Part shown: one piece after another, positions 19,813 through 26,283 of the stretch
Layout: every line of letters starts with the position of its first letter
Position numbering within the stretch: position 1 is the first letter of the stretch
DNA from: Cohnella pontilimi
GTDB lineage: Bacteria > Bacillota > Bacilli > Paenibacillales > Paenibacillaceae
Direction of reading: 5' to 3'
Assembly: GCF_005049045.1 (NCBI RefSeq)
Contig: NZ_SUPK01000011.1
Coordinates: 1-64,000, forward strand
Length of the DNA stretch: 64,000 bases
Position numbers and translations under genes: made by a program
Notes under the pieces: model-generated
Told to the model about the DNA's origin: nothing
Database searches by the model: none
Seen by the model: the letters and a program-made list of their open reading frames with translations, nothing else

Positions 19813-20492
19813 CGGTAACCGGCTCCCCGTACGGTCGTGATCAACAGCGGATTTTGCGGATCGTCTTCGATCTTCTCGCGGAGGCGCCTTACATTTACCG
19901 CTACTGTATTATCATCCAGAATTTCCACGCCGTCCGGCCAAACCTTTTGAATGATATGATCTTTCGATAAGACCGCGCGAGGGTTGGCCAAAAAGAGAGA
20001 CAGCAGCCTGAACTCCGTCAAGCTGAGCGGGATGTCCTGCCCGTCCTTTACGACCCTCAACTCTTTGGGATATAGCGTCAAGGACGAGTTCGGAAGCAGG
20101 TGCTGTTCCTGCTGAACGGCTCCGGGTACGGACCGCCTTCGCAATACGGCGTGAACCCGCGACAAAAATTCCCGCAGCCGGAATGGTTTGGTGATGTAAT
20201 CGTCACCGCCCAGATCCAGGCCCCTCACCACATCCAATTCCTGATCGCTCGCTGTCAAAAAAATAATCGGAACGTCCGACGAGCGCCGGATTTCCGAGCA
20301 CAAATCAAATCCGTTGCCATCCGGCAGCTGCACGTCAAGCAAAATAAGCCCGAACGTCTGCCGGGCAACGGCAGCGCGGGCTTCCGCGACAGAGCGGGCG
20401 CCGGTCGTCTCGAAGCCTTCTTGCCGCAGCGTGAATGCAATGCCGCGGTGCAAAGATTCGTCATCTTCGACCAGCAAAATTCTCTTGGTCAT
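19800..20492 (-). CDS. OmpR family response regulator
   Basis: A 230-residue regulator with a receiver domain (phosphoacceptor Asp53 in LILLDVQLPDG, acidic pair VEDDE, conserved TKP lysine near 105) and a C-terminal winged-helix DNA-binding domain (LSLTEFRLLSLFLANPRAVL, then VAVNVRRLREKIEDDP and TTVRGAGYRW). First gene of the order regulator-kinase-ATPase-permease on the minus strand. It probably controls the transporter genes in response to an envelope signal. Confidence 0.95.
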   Translation of the reverse strand: MTKRILLVEDDESLHRGIAFTLRQEGFETTGARSVAEARAAVARQTFGLILLDVQLPDGNGFDLCSEIRRSSDVPIIFLTASDQELDVVRGLDLGGDDYITKPFRLREFLSRVHAVLRRRSVPGAVQQEQHLLPNSSLTLYPKELRVVKDGQDIPLSLTEFRLLSLFLANPRAVLSKDHIIQKVWPDGVEILDDNTVAVNVRRLREKIEDDPQNPLLITTVRGAGYRWNG

Positions 20493-20715
20493 GGCGGGCT
20501 TATACCCCTTTCCAACCTAAATGAAACAAATATTTCTGAAAAGGTCTTTAATTTAGGTCATTTTACCCGAATTTTGCAAAAAAAATTGAAAAGAAAAGCA
20601 ATGTTCTCGACAGCGTTCTACAATAAGCTCAGATTATTTGTCTTATAATGAAAGCATATAGACAAAGCTATCGCTGAATGGCGAAATCAAGGAAAGGAGC
20701 GGTCGGGAGAGCCGC

Positions 20716-20985
20716 ATGGATACTGCCCAACTTGTTCATCGACTCCATATGCTTCAACGTCGGCTGTATGAAATGGCCGAAGACCTGGGAAATCTGACCG
20801 ATCCGGAAATTGTAGCCGTGAGTGAAGAGGCGGACCGGCTTATCGTCCAACTTCAGCGTCTGCGCATGAAAGACGCGAGCGGTAGTCGAAAGCCATATTT
20901 GTCCACAGCAACTTCACTGTCGCCCCCTCAGCCGCCTGAAGAAATTCGTGAGCAGAGAGGCGCATTCGTCGTGAAGCACTCCTGA
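20716..20985 (+). CDS. Spo0E-like sporulation regulatory protein (aspartyl-phosphate phosphatase family)
   Basis: The N-terminal 50 residues fit the Spo0E family, small helical-hairpin phosphatases that remove phosphate from Spo0A and so delay sporulation: helix 1 LVHRLHMLQRRLYEMAEDL, then the signature SEEAD (residues 36-40) followed by RLIVQLQRL. The annotated protein is 89 residues, longer than the usual 50-60, because the C-terminal ~35 residues are read through the antisense of the tadA 3' end and are probably not conserved. Start ATG at 20716 after GGGAGAG. Good -10 TATAAT at 20644-20649. Confidence 0.75.
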   Translation: MDTAQLVHRLHMLQRRLYEMAEDLGNLTDPEIVAVSEEADRLIVQLQRLRMKDASGSRKPYLSTATSLSPPQPPEEIREQRGAFVVKHS

Positions 20986-21372
20986 AGTCCAAGGGGACCG
21001 GTGATTAAACCGGTTGTCTTGGAGAAGGTCCATCAACGTACCGACACATCCCGCCTTGGGATCCGATGCGCCATATACGACACGTTCGACCCGGGATTGC
21101 AAAATCGCTCCCGCGCACATCGGACAAGGTTCCAGCGTGACATAAAGCGTGCAGTCCAGGAGCCTCCAAGCTTCAAGCCGTTCGCTCGCCATCCGAATGG
21201 CGATCATTTCCGCGTGAGCCGTCGGATCTTTTTGCGTCTCCCGCAAGTTATATCCGGTCCCCACCACTTGATCCCCTTGTACGACGACGGCACCGATCGG
21301 CACCTCGCCCAATTCTTCGGCGAGACGGGCTTGCCAGATCGCTTCCCGCATCCATCTCTCGTCTTCCAGCAC
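20914..21372 (-). CDS. tadA: tRNA-specific adenosine deaminase
   Basis: Converts adenosine to inosine at the wobble position of tRNA-Arg(ACG). The 152-residue deaminase has the zinc motif HAE (His53, Glu55) and PCPMC (Cys83, Cys86) and the family-typical DPTAHAEM and YVTLEP segments. I place the start at the GTG at 21372, seven bases after AAAGGGGA; a further GTG at 21402 would add ten residues with no ribosome site. The last 72 bases overlap the convergent Spo0E-like gene. The gene is near the origin in Bacillus subtilis as well, beside serS. Confidence 0.94.
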   Translation of the reverse strand: MLEDERWMREAIWQARLAEELGEVPIGAVVVQGDQVVGTGYNLRETQKDPTAHAEMIAIRMASERLEAWRLLDCTLYVTLEPCPMCAGAILQSRVERVVYGASDPKAGCVGTLMDLLQDNRFNHRSPWTSGVLHDECASLLTNFFRRLRGRQ

Positions 21373-21421
21373 GCAAAATCCCCTTTCTTGTCCACCGAAC
21401 ACGCATTCGTTGTTAACATGC

Positions 21422-21471
21422 TGTGCATAGTTTTGTGGATAACATCACCCTTGTCCACAGACTTATGCACA
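21422..21471. promoter_or_regulatory. Near-palindromic cluster of four DnaA boxes
   Basis: In the 222-base gap upstream of tadA, four 9-base DnaA-box matches face each other: TGTGCATAG (21422-21430) and TGTGGATAA (21434-21442, exact reverse complement of TTATCCACA) on one arm, TTGTCCACA (21451-21459) and TTATGCACA (21463-21471) on the other, around an 8-base centre. Further single matches lie at 20899-20907, 21388-21396 and 21562-21570. AT-rich sequence follows at 21472-21520. Could regulate tadA or titrate DnaA; it is not a complete oriC because no dnaA/dnaN is present. Confidence 0.6.
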
Positions 21472-21594
21472 CTTTTTATTTTAGCATGGGTATAAGTCTT
21501 TAATATTGTAACAGCTTGGAAAAGAAGTTCAAACCTTGGCAGGCGGGCGAATAGAGTAAAGAGTGGACAATCGCTCAACCAAGGAGGGGATCGG

Positions 21595-22170
21595 ATGAAC
21601 ATCCGTCTTCCGTTCCGGAATCGCCCGGAAATGGGACCTGCCGGCAGAATGACTATTTTAGGAACTTCGCTTTGCGGCGCCGACACAATGAGGAAATACG
21701 CTTTAAGGCGAAACCCTGATGCTCCGGATGTGGCCGGCCTGTATGTAAACATCTCCGCCGCATATGGAGTCAGAGGAGATGTCGCCTATTGTCAGGCGAT
21801 GCTGGATACCCGTACCTGGACGGCGCCCTCGGGGATACCGCCATGGAGGCCGTTTGCTCATACCGTATGGGGGGAAGGGAGAATCGCTTGGTCAGCGGAT
21901 CGGCTCGAAAAGATGGTGAAGCTCCATATTCAGTACCTGCAAGCTTTCGCTTCCATGGAAGCGCCGGTGCGTGCGGAACCTTTGCCAGAATTACGAATGA
22001 AGAGGCTGATCGAGGCGGAATTGCGTGGAAGCGCCGTCTGCTGGGAAGACCTGAACGGCAAGTGGGTGGTGCCCGGTTCCCGTTATGGGCAAGATATCCT
22101 GGCGATTTGGCGCAATATGAGAGAGTGGCAGGAAGAGGAGGAAACGAAGGAGCGAAGGAAACAAGCATAA
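21595..22170 (+). CDS. Glucosaminidase-like (GH73-related) protein, probably inactive
   Basis: A 191-residue protein whose segments recall the peptidoglycan glucosaminidase domain found in Paenibacillus autolysins: ILGTSLCGADTMRKYALRRN, then GVRGDVAYCQAMLDT, a central LHIQYLQAFASMEAP, and a final WEDLNGKWVVPGSRYGQDIL. In active members the helix reads CQALLETG with a catalytic glutamate; here it is Asp71 (AMLDTRTW), and the usual NNFAGIGATGGG loop is absent. No signal peptide is present, so an intracellular location is likely. GGAGGGG precedes the ATG. Family assignment is from remembered patterns and is moderately uncertain. Confidence 0.55.
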   Translation: MNIRLPFRNRPEMGPAGRMTILGTSLCGADTMRKYALRRNPDAPDVAGLYVNISAAYGVRGDVAYCQAMLDTRTWTAPSGIPPWRPFAHTVWGEGRIAWSADRLEKMVKLHIQYLQAFASMEAPVRAEPLPELRMKRLIEAELRGSAVCWEDLNGKWVVPGSRYGQDILAIWRNMREWQEEEETKERRKQA

Positions 22171-22176
22171 GAAGGA

Positions 22177-22207
22177 AAAAGGGTTGTCCTTAGGACAACC
22201 CTTCCGC
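22177..22207. terminator. Bidirectional terminator between the glucosaminidase-like gene and the agr-like locus
   Basis: AAGGGTTGTCC-TTAG-GACAACCCTT with A's upstream; on the minus strand it overlaps the stop codon of the LytTR gene. Confidence 0.8.
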
Positions 22208-22573
22208 GGCAAGCGATGTAATCCGGCTTTGAACTTCGGATAACTTCAACCTGGCCACATAACAATGCTTGCTGGTCGGTCCGGGATCTTCGGTGAAGTA
22301 AATTTTACCCCACTCCCGGTCGAGCTTCTTGATTTTGGACAAATTCACGATGTACACGCGGTCGGTGCGGTAAAAGCGGGGATCCGACAATTTTAAAGCC
22401 TGCCATAACCGGTCAAGGGAATACCATCCGGTAAATAACTCCTCTTCCAGAGTATGGGCGATAATCTGGTTTTGTTGGACGCAAAAGAACAGGATATCAT
22501 CGGCGTGTATTGTCCGAAATCCTGCCTGTCCTTCCGAGTCGACCATCAGACTAAAATTGCCGTCCCAATCCAT
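22190..22573 (-). CDS. LytTR DNA-binding protein without receiver domain
   Basis: A 127-residue protein consisting almost only of a LytTR domain (residues about 22-120): IHADDILFFCVQQNQIIAHT, the strand-turn LSDPRFYRTDRVYIVNLSKI and the closing YVARLKLSEVQSRI. LytTR domains bind direct repeats and are the output domain of AgrA. Here the phosphorylatable receiver is missing, so the protein cannot act as a standard response regulator. ATG at 22573 follows AgrD after 3 bases, with GAGGG inside the agrD end. Last gene of the agr-like operon. Confidence 0.88.
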   Translation of the reverse strand: MDWDGNFSLMVDSEGQAGFRTIHADDILFFCVQQNQIIAHTLEEELFTGWYSLDRLWQALKLSDPRFYRTDRVYIVNLSKIKKLDREWGKIYFTEDPGPTSKHCYVARLKLSEVQSRITSLAAEGLS

Positions 22574-22576
22574 GCA

Positions 22577-22711
22577 TTAACCCTCTTTAGCCTGGAGAAG
22601 TTCTTCCGGTACTTCAGGTTGGTGCCAGAAATAAGAGCAAGCTGTCAGTACCAGTCCGGATGCAAGAAGCAAAAGTCCGGACGCCGTGAATTGCAGCAAC
22701 TTCTTTTTCAT
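22577..22711 (-). CDS. agrD: AgrD-like cyclic lactone autoinducer precursor, 44 residues
   Basis: A 45-codon gene between agrB and the LytTR gene, with GGAGGAGGTGAGG directly before the ATG. The product has the AgrD layout: a hydrophobic leader MKKKLLQFTASGLLLLASGL, a central TACSYFWH containing the single cysteine (Cys25), and an acidic tail EVPEELLQAKEG that carries the EVPxEL motif recognised by AgrB in staphylococcal AgrD. A five-residue thiolactone ring Cys-Ser-Tyr-Phe-Trp would result if AgrB cuts after Trp29, as in Staphylococcus. The cleavage sites are inferred. Confidence 0.9.
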   Translation of the reverse strand: MKKKLLQFTASGLLLLASGLVLTACSYFWHQPEVPEELLQAKEG

Positions 22712-22715
22712 TTCC

Positions 22716-23231
22716 TCACCTCCTCCACTGGATAATGGTCAGGCACTGGATGAAAAAGCATATGCAAATGGTAGTCGATAAAATCAAAAGGTTGGATGCG
22801 ATATACAGCATGGACAAATATTTGAGCAGCGGATAAAAACGTTTGGGAATTCGGTTCGTTCTTTCCATGTTGCAGGGTGCGAAAAAGAAGGCGATGACGA
22901 TGCTGACGGAAGTTAAAATGTAAATCGTGGTGTCCGGAAGGTGAAGGAACGGAATGATGTTACTTAAAGCGACGGTCAGAAGCAAGCATCCGACACTGGA
23001 ATCCAGGTGCCTTCCTCCGGAAATCATCCGAAGGGACAGGAAGGCGGCCAAAGCCAACACCGTGTTTGCAACATGGTCGAAGAAGTAGGCCGCCACAATC
23101 GATATCAATATCGTGGCGACGAGATTCAGGATGGACGCAATGGCGTAGCGCATTACTTCAACGCTAGCCGGATGCTCGGGATTGGCTTGCTTGATGTTGA
23201 CGGCCAGTTTGCGGGAGATTGCGTCAATCAA
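22716..23231 (-). CDS. agrB: AgrB-like autoinducer-processing membrane peptidase
   Basis: A 171-residue membrane endopeptidase that would cleave and cyclise the AgrD precursor. It has about five transmembrane helices and the catalytic pair in GGRHLDSSVGC: His75 and Cys82, with the seven-residue spacing known from Staphylococcus aureus AgrB (His77, Cys84). I start it at the TTG at 23231, preceded by AAGGAGAGGG, giving the family N-terminus MIDAISRKLA; a longer frame lacks a ribosome site. It overlaps the upstream membrane-protein gene by 8 bases, and agrD begins 4 bases after its stop codon. Confidence 0.9.
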   Translation of the reverse strand: MIDAISRKLAVNIKQANPEHPASVEVMRYAIASILNLVATILISIVAAYFFDHVANTVLALAAFLSLRMISGGRHLDSSVGCLLLTVALSNIIPFLHLPDTTIYILTSVSIVIAFFFAPCNMERTNRIPKRFYPLLKYLSMLYIASNLLILSTTICICFFIQCLTIIQWRR

Positions 23232-23859
23232 GATCGGCCCTCTCCTTCCGAATCGCGAGATAGACGAGAATCGCAAACATAATGAAGTCGAGTCCGGCGA
23301 GGTAATAAATATCTCTCTTAATGAATGTGATAATCATAGCAACGAATAAGCCGCCCATGATGACGAGCATCACAATATTTTCGGCTTTCCAGCGGAATCT
23401 GTCAAAATTAAAAGCAAACCCGATTCCCTTGCGATAAAGATAGCCGGTAAGGATGAAGGTCACGGCGGCAAACAAAGTTTGCTGAATACGGGCGGTGGGA
23501 CTGAAAGGGTCGATCTCGTGGAGCTGCAAAATGCCGAGGCCGGCACAAACTAACAGAATAATCGTTTGCAGCACAAAATTGCATATATTCCCGATGATGG
23601 ACACGGCAAAGGACCAGATCAAAGGGATCTTAAGAACATAAAACGCGAAGATGGCAAAGTAAACCAACGTCACCAAGGAAAAATAATTGGACAAATCGAA
23701 CTCGGATCGCAACACATAAGAGATGAATGAAAAAAAGAAGCTGGAGATTACAATGGCTAAAACGTACTGCCGGACCTCGTATCGAAACAGTCTGAGCAGC
23801 ATGATATGTATGGCTGACGCTTCTAATACGGAGAAGACAAGGAACCAGAAGACTTCCAT
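23224..23859 (-). CDS. Polytopic membrane protein in the agr-like locus (AgrC-sensor-like, no kinase)
   Basis: A 211-residue protein with about six to seven transmembrane helices spread over its whole length (for example VLAIVISSFFFSFISYVL, NYFSLVTLVYFAIFAFYVL, ENIVMLVIMGGLFVAMIITF). In size and topology it resembles the N-terminal sensor half of AgrC, and it heads the operon where a receptor would be expected. There is no histidine-kinase dimerisation or ATPase domain here or in neighbouring genes. Homology to AgrC is inferred from context and topology, not from clear sequence motifs. TGGGAGAG precedes the ATG, and the gene overlaps agrB. Confidence 0.75.
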   Translation of the reverse strand: MEVFWFLVFSVLEASAIHIMLLRLFRYEVRQYVLAIVISSFFFSFISYVLRSEFDLSNYFSLVTLVYFAIFAFYVLKIPLIWSFAVSIIGNICNFVLQTIILLVCAGLGILQLHEIDPFSPTARIQQTLFAAVTFILTGYLYRKGIGFAFNFDRFRWKAENIVMLVIMGGLFVAMIITFIKRDIYYLAGLDFIMFAILVYLAIRKERADLD

Positions 23860-23976
23860 TGAAACTCTCCCACTCGCTGGATTAAGTTACCTAGGGTCTA
23901 TTTCTAATATAGTACAGAAGTCGGAATAATGCCATATGAAAAGCGATGAAACTTGAAATAAATGCAAGCGAATTTA

Positions 23977-24010
23977 CGAAAAAAACTCCCGGACGAGAGA
24001 ATCCGGGAGT
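23977..24010 (-). terminator. Intrinsic terminator of motAB
   Basis: On the minus strand ACTCCCGGA / TCCGGGAGT is followed by seven T's, eight bases beyond the motB stop. Confidence 0.9.
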
Positions 24011-24017
24011 CGTCGTT

Positions 24018-24881
24018 TTACGGTTGACCGGTATTGCCGGCCGCCGGTGACGGATTCATATCGAGCAGCGTCACGCCGGGATTCGAGGTGTCGAGCGACG
24101 CTTGACCGTCCGAATTGCCGTCGGTGTATTTCCGCAGGATGGACACTTCCACCCGGCGGTTCTTCGCGCGTCCGGCTGCGGTAGCGTTCGTGTCAACGGG
24201 GCGGAACTCCCCGTAACCGGTGGCGCTGAACAACCTCGGATCGAACGCCTTATTCTCCAGCAGCACCTTCATGAAATTGATGGCCCGTTTAGAGCTGAGC
24301 TCCCAGTTGGAGGGGAACTCGGCCGTGTTGATCGGCTCGTTGTCGGTATGCCCGGTGACCAGCACCTCATAGTCGGGATACTGCTGCAGCATTTGTCCGA
24401 TCGAAACAGCCAGCTTACGGGATTCCGGCTTCAAAGCCGCCGTGCCGGACGGGAACAATGCGTTGTCGCGAATCGTGATGAGCAGCTGTGAGCGATTAAG
24501 CTGCGTTTCCAGCTGGGTAGTAAGACCATTTTGTTTAATATACTTATCCAATTGCTGCTTGAGATGCTCGAGATCCTGTTGTTCCTTCTGGCGAAGCTCG
24601 GCCCTCTTGGTGGCGTTGTTGTTCAGGCGTTTGCGTTCGTCCGCTTTATCCTGCACAGCCCCCGTATCCACAATCGTCGATTTGTCGAAAATGCTGAATC
24701 CGTTGCTGAACGCGGTACGGAAAGCTTTGCTGAGCTCCGTCAGCTTGGACGTGTTCACCGAGCTTACCGCATACAGGACGATAAACAAGGCCAGCAGAAG
24801 CGTCATCAGGTCGGAATACGGGAGCAGCCAGGATTCGTCCGCATGCTCCTCATGGGGTTCATGCCGTTTCCCTTTGCTCAC
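24018..24881 (-). CDS. motB: Flagellar motor protein MotB
   Basis: Stator subunit that anchors the motor to peptidoglycan. The 287-residue protein has the single transmembrane helix with the proton-binding aspartate (Asp24 in PYSDLMTLLLALFIVLYA), a charged coiled-coil-like linker (about residues 60-110) and a C-terminal OmpA peptidoglycan-binding domain (VTGHTDNEPI, NWELSSKRAINF, GYGEFRPV). I choose the GTG at 24881, nine bases after GGAGG, rather than an upstream GTG/ATG at 24902 within motA. It overlaps the motA end by 23 bases, so the two are translated together. Confidence 0.94.
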   Translation of the reverse strand: MSKGKRHEPHEEHADESWLLPYSDLMTLLLALFIVLYAVSSVNTSKLTELSKAFRTAFSNGFSIFDKSTIVDTGAVQDKADERKRLNNNATKRAELRQKEQQDLEHLKQQLDKYIKQNGLTTQLETQLNRSQLLITIRDNALFPSGTAALKPESRKLAVSIGQMLQQYPDYEVLVTGHTDNEPINTAEFPSNWELSSKRAINFMKVLLENKAFDPRLFSATGYGEFRPVDTNATAAGRAKNRRVEVSILRKYTDGNSDGQASLDTSNPGVTLLDMNPSPAAGNTGQP

Positions 24882-25668
24882 TGCCGGATTCCTCCTTCTC
24901 ATTGAAAGCGGCGCGTTCAGAAGGGGTCAGGAACACCATCAGCTTCTGCTGGATGGCGATTGTCGACACCCCGGACTGGATGGAGAGAAGGCCTTCGACC
25001 ATCATGAGCTTCAAGTCGGATTCTCGTTTGGACAACCTTTTCAGCTTGTTGGCCATGGGGTGCCACATGACGTAGCCGGTGAAAATACCGAGCAAAGTGG
25101 CCACGAAAGCGGCTGCGACGGCGTGCGCGAGCTTCTCCATGTCGTCGAGGTTTTGCAATGCGGCGATCAATCCGACGACGGCTCCGAGTACGCCCAGCGT
25201 CGGCGCGTACATGCCGGCCTGGGAGAAAATCAAGGCCCCGGAACGGTGACGTTCTTCGGTCGCGGCGACATCTTCGAGCAGCACGTCACGGACGAACTCT
25301 TGATCCTGGCCGTCGATGATCATGCGCATGCCGGACTTCAGGAAGTCATCCTCGATTTCCTCGACTCTCGCTTCCAAAGCGAGCAAGCCTTCGCGCCGGG
25401 TGATCGAAGCCCACTCCATGAACATCGTGATGAGCTGCTGCCTGGACATCAATTTGGGCTCGGAGAACAAAATTTTGAACAGCTTCGGCAGTTTCTTCAG
25501 GTCGCTCATGGGGAACGCCATGAACACGGAAGCCGCCGTACCCACGAGAATAATGACAATGGCCGCCGGGTTGGTCACCAGGGATGCGAGAGGCGCCTTC
25601 TTGAGAATCATCCCGACGATGAGAGAAAATACACCGAGAGCCAAACCGATAATAGTCGAATTTTTCAT
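24859..25668 (-). CDS. motA: Flagellar motor protein MotA
   Basis: Ion-channel stator subunit. The 269-residue protein has four transmembrane helices (residues 4-22, 34-52, about 150-170, 183-203) and the large cytoplasmic loop between helices 2 and 3 that contacts FliG (MSDLKKLPKLFKILF, EWASITRREGLLALEARVEE). The pair motA-motB stands alone, away from a flagellar cluster, as in Bacillus subtilis. Confidence 0.94.
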   Translation of the reverse strand: MKNSTIIGLALGVFSLIVGMILKKAPLASLVTNPAAIVIILVGTAASVFMAFPMSDLKKLPKLFKILFSEPKLMSRQQLITMFMEWASITRREGLLALEARVEEIEDDFLKSGMRMIIDGQDQEFVRDVLLEDVAATEERHRSGALIFSQAGMYAPTLGVLGAVVGLIAALQNLDDMEKLAHAVAAAFVATLLGIFTGYVMWHPMANKLKRLSKRESDLKLMMVEGLLSIQSGVSTIAIQQKLMVFLTPSERAAFNEKEESGSEQRETA

Positions 25669-25736
25669 GCGTACACCTCAGCATTAAGTTGAAATCGGCG
25701 TGGCTGTCTGCCTCACATACCGACACTCTATCCCGT

Positions 25737-25764
25737 TTATCGACACTTCCCGTTCATTCTGTTA
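25737..25764 (-). promoter_or_regulatory. Candidate sigma-D (flagellar) promoter of motAB
   Basis: On the minus strand, TAAC (25764-25761) and GTCGATAA (25744-25737) are 16 bases apart, close to the sigma-D consensus TAAA-N15-GCCGATAA. It lies about 70 bases before motA. Two mismatches make this tentative. Confidence 0.4.
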
Positions 25765-25867
25765 GAGCCCCGGGTTCTATTTTCATAAATTCGACATAAC
25801 GGCATGCCGCCGTCTCGAAGCGGAATATAGACACCGTCTTTCATCCGTGATAAGATGGGCTCACAAA

Positions 25868-26046
25868 TGAATACGGCGGAAAACAGGTGCTCGTAAGAGC
25901 TTAATAGAGAAGTTCGGTGCAAAACCGACGCGGTCCCGCCACTGACCATGGGGAGTCCCCGGAACAGCCACTGCAGCGTCCCACGCTTGCGGGAAGGCCC
26001 GGGAGACGATGAACCTGGAGCCAGGAGAACTGCCTGTTTTCGACAA
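25868..26046 (+). ncRNA. Cobalamin (B12) riboswitch aptamer
   Basis: The conserved cobalamin-riboswitch blocks occur in order: AACAGGTGC, AGCTTAATAGAGAAG, GGTGCAAAACCGACGCGGTC, CCGCCACTG, and near the 3' end the B12 box AGCCAGGAGAACTGCCTG. It precedes the transcobalamin-like/ECF gene cluster on the same strand by about 240 bases. Ligand binding should switch off the downstream genes. Boundaries are approximate. Confidence 0.95.
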
Positions 26047-26212
26047 ACACCCGTTACCTACGAGGAATAGGGGAGGTGTGGCGGCAAGCCTGCGGAAGCT
26101 TCGGCGATTGTGATCGACCGGAACCTGCGGCTAAGCGGCCGGCTTATCGCGATCGGCGCCGGAATTCGGAGCGGCCGCGCAAGCCGCTGCCGCGATCGGG
26201 TCCAACCACACG

Positions 26213-26244
26213 GCATTCTCCTGTTACAGGGGGATGCTTTTTTT
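26213..26244 (+). terminator. Riboswitch expression-platform terminator
   Basis: GCATTCTCCTG pairs with CAGGGGGATGC (G-U pairs) and is followed by seven T's, 40 bases before the first gene. It is the probable OFF-state terminator of the cobalamin riboswitch. The 170 bases between the aptamer and this hairpin are GC-rich and hold no gene. Confidence 0.75.
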
Positions 26245-26283
26245 GTTTGCCGTGTTACATAGGGGAAAAGAGGAGTGTGGACG

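Noticed and set aside
21373..21594. SRP (4.5S-type) RNA expected near tadA by synteny with Bacillus subtilis
   Set aside because: No conserved SRP RNA core sequence was found; the gap holds DnaA-box-like elements and AT-rich DNA.
24442..25692. 416-codon plus-strand frame across motA and motB
   Set aside because: Antisense to motA and motB, which have clear motifs and a shared terminator; the product shows no domain.
25737..25949. 70-codon minus-strand frame over the riboswitch region
   Set aside because: It overlaps the motA promoter region and the conserved cobalamin aptamer, and has no ribosome site.
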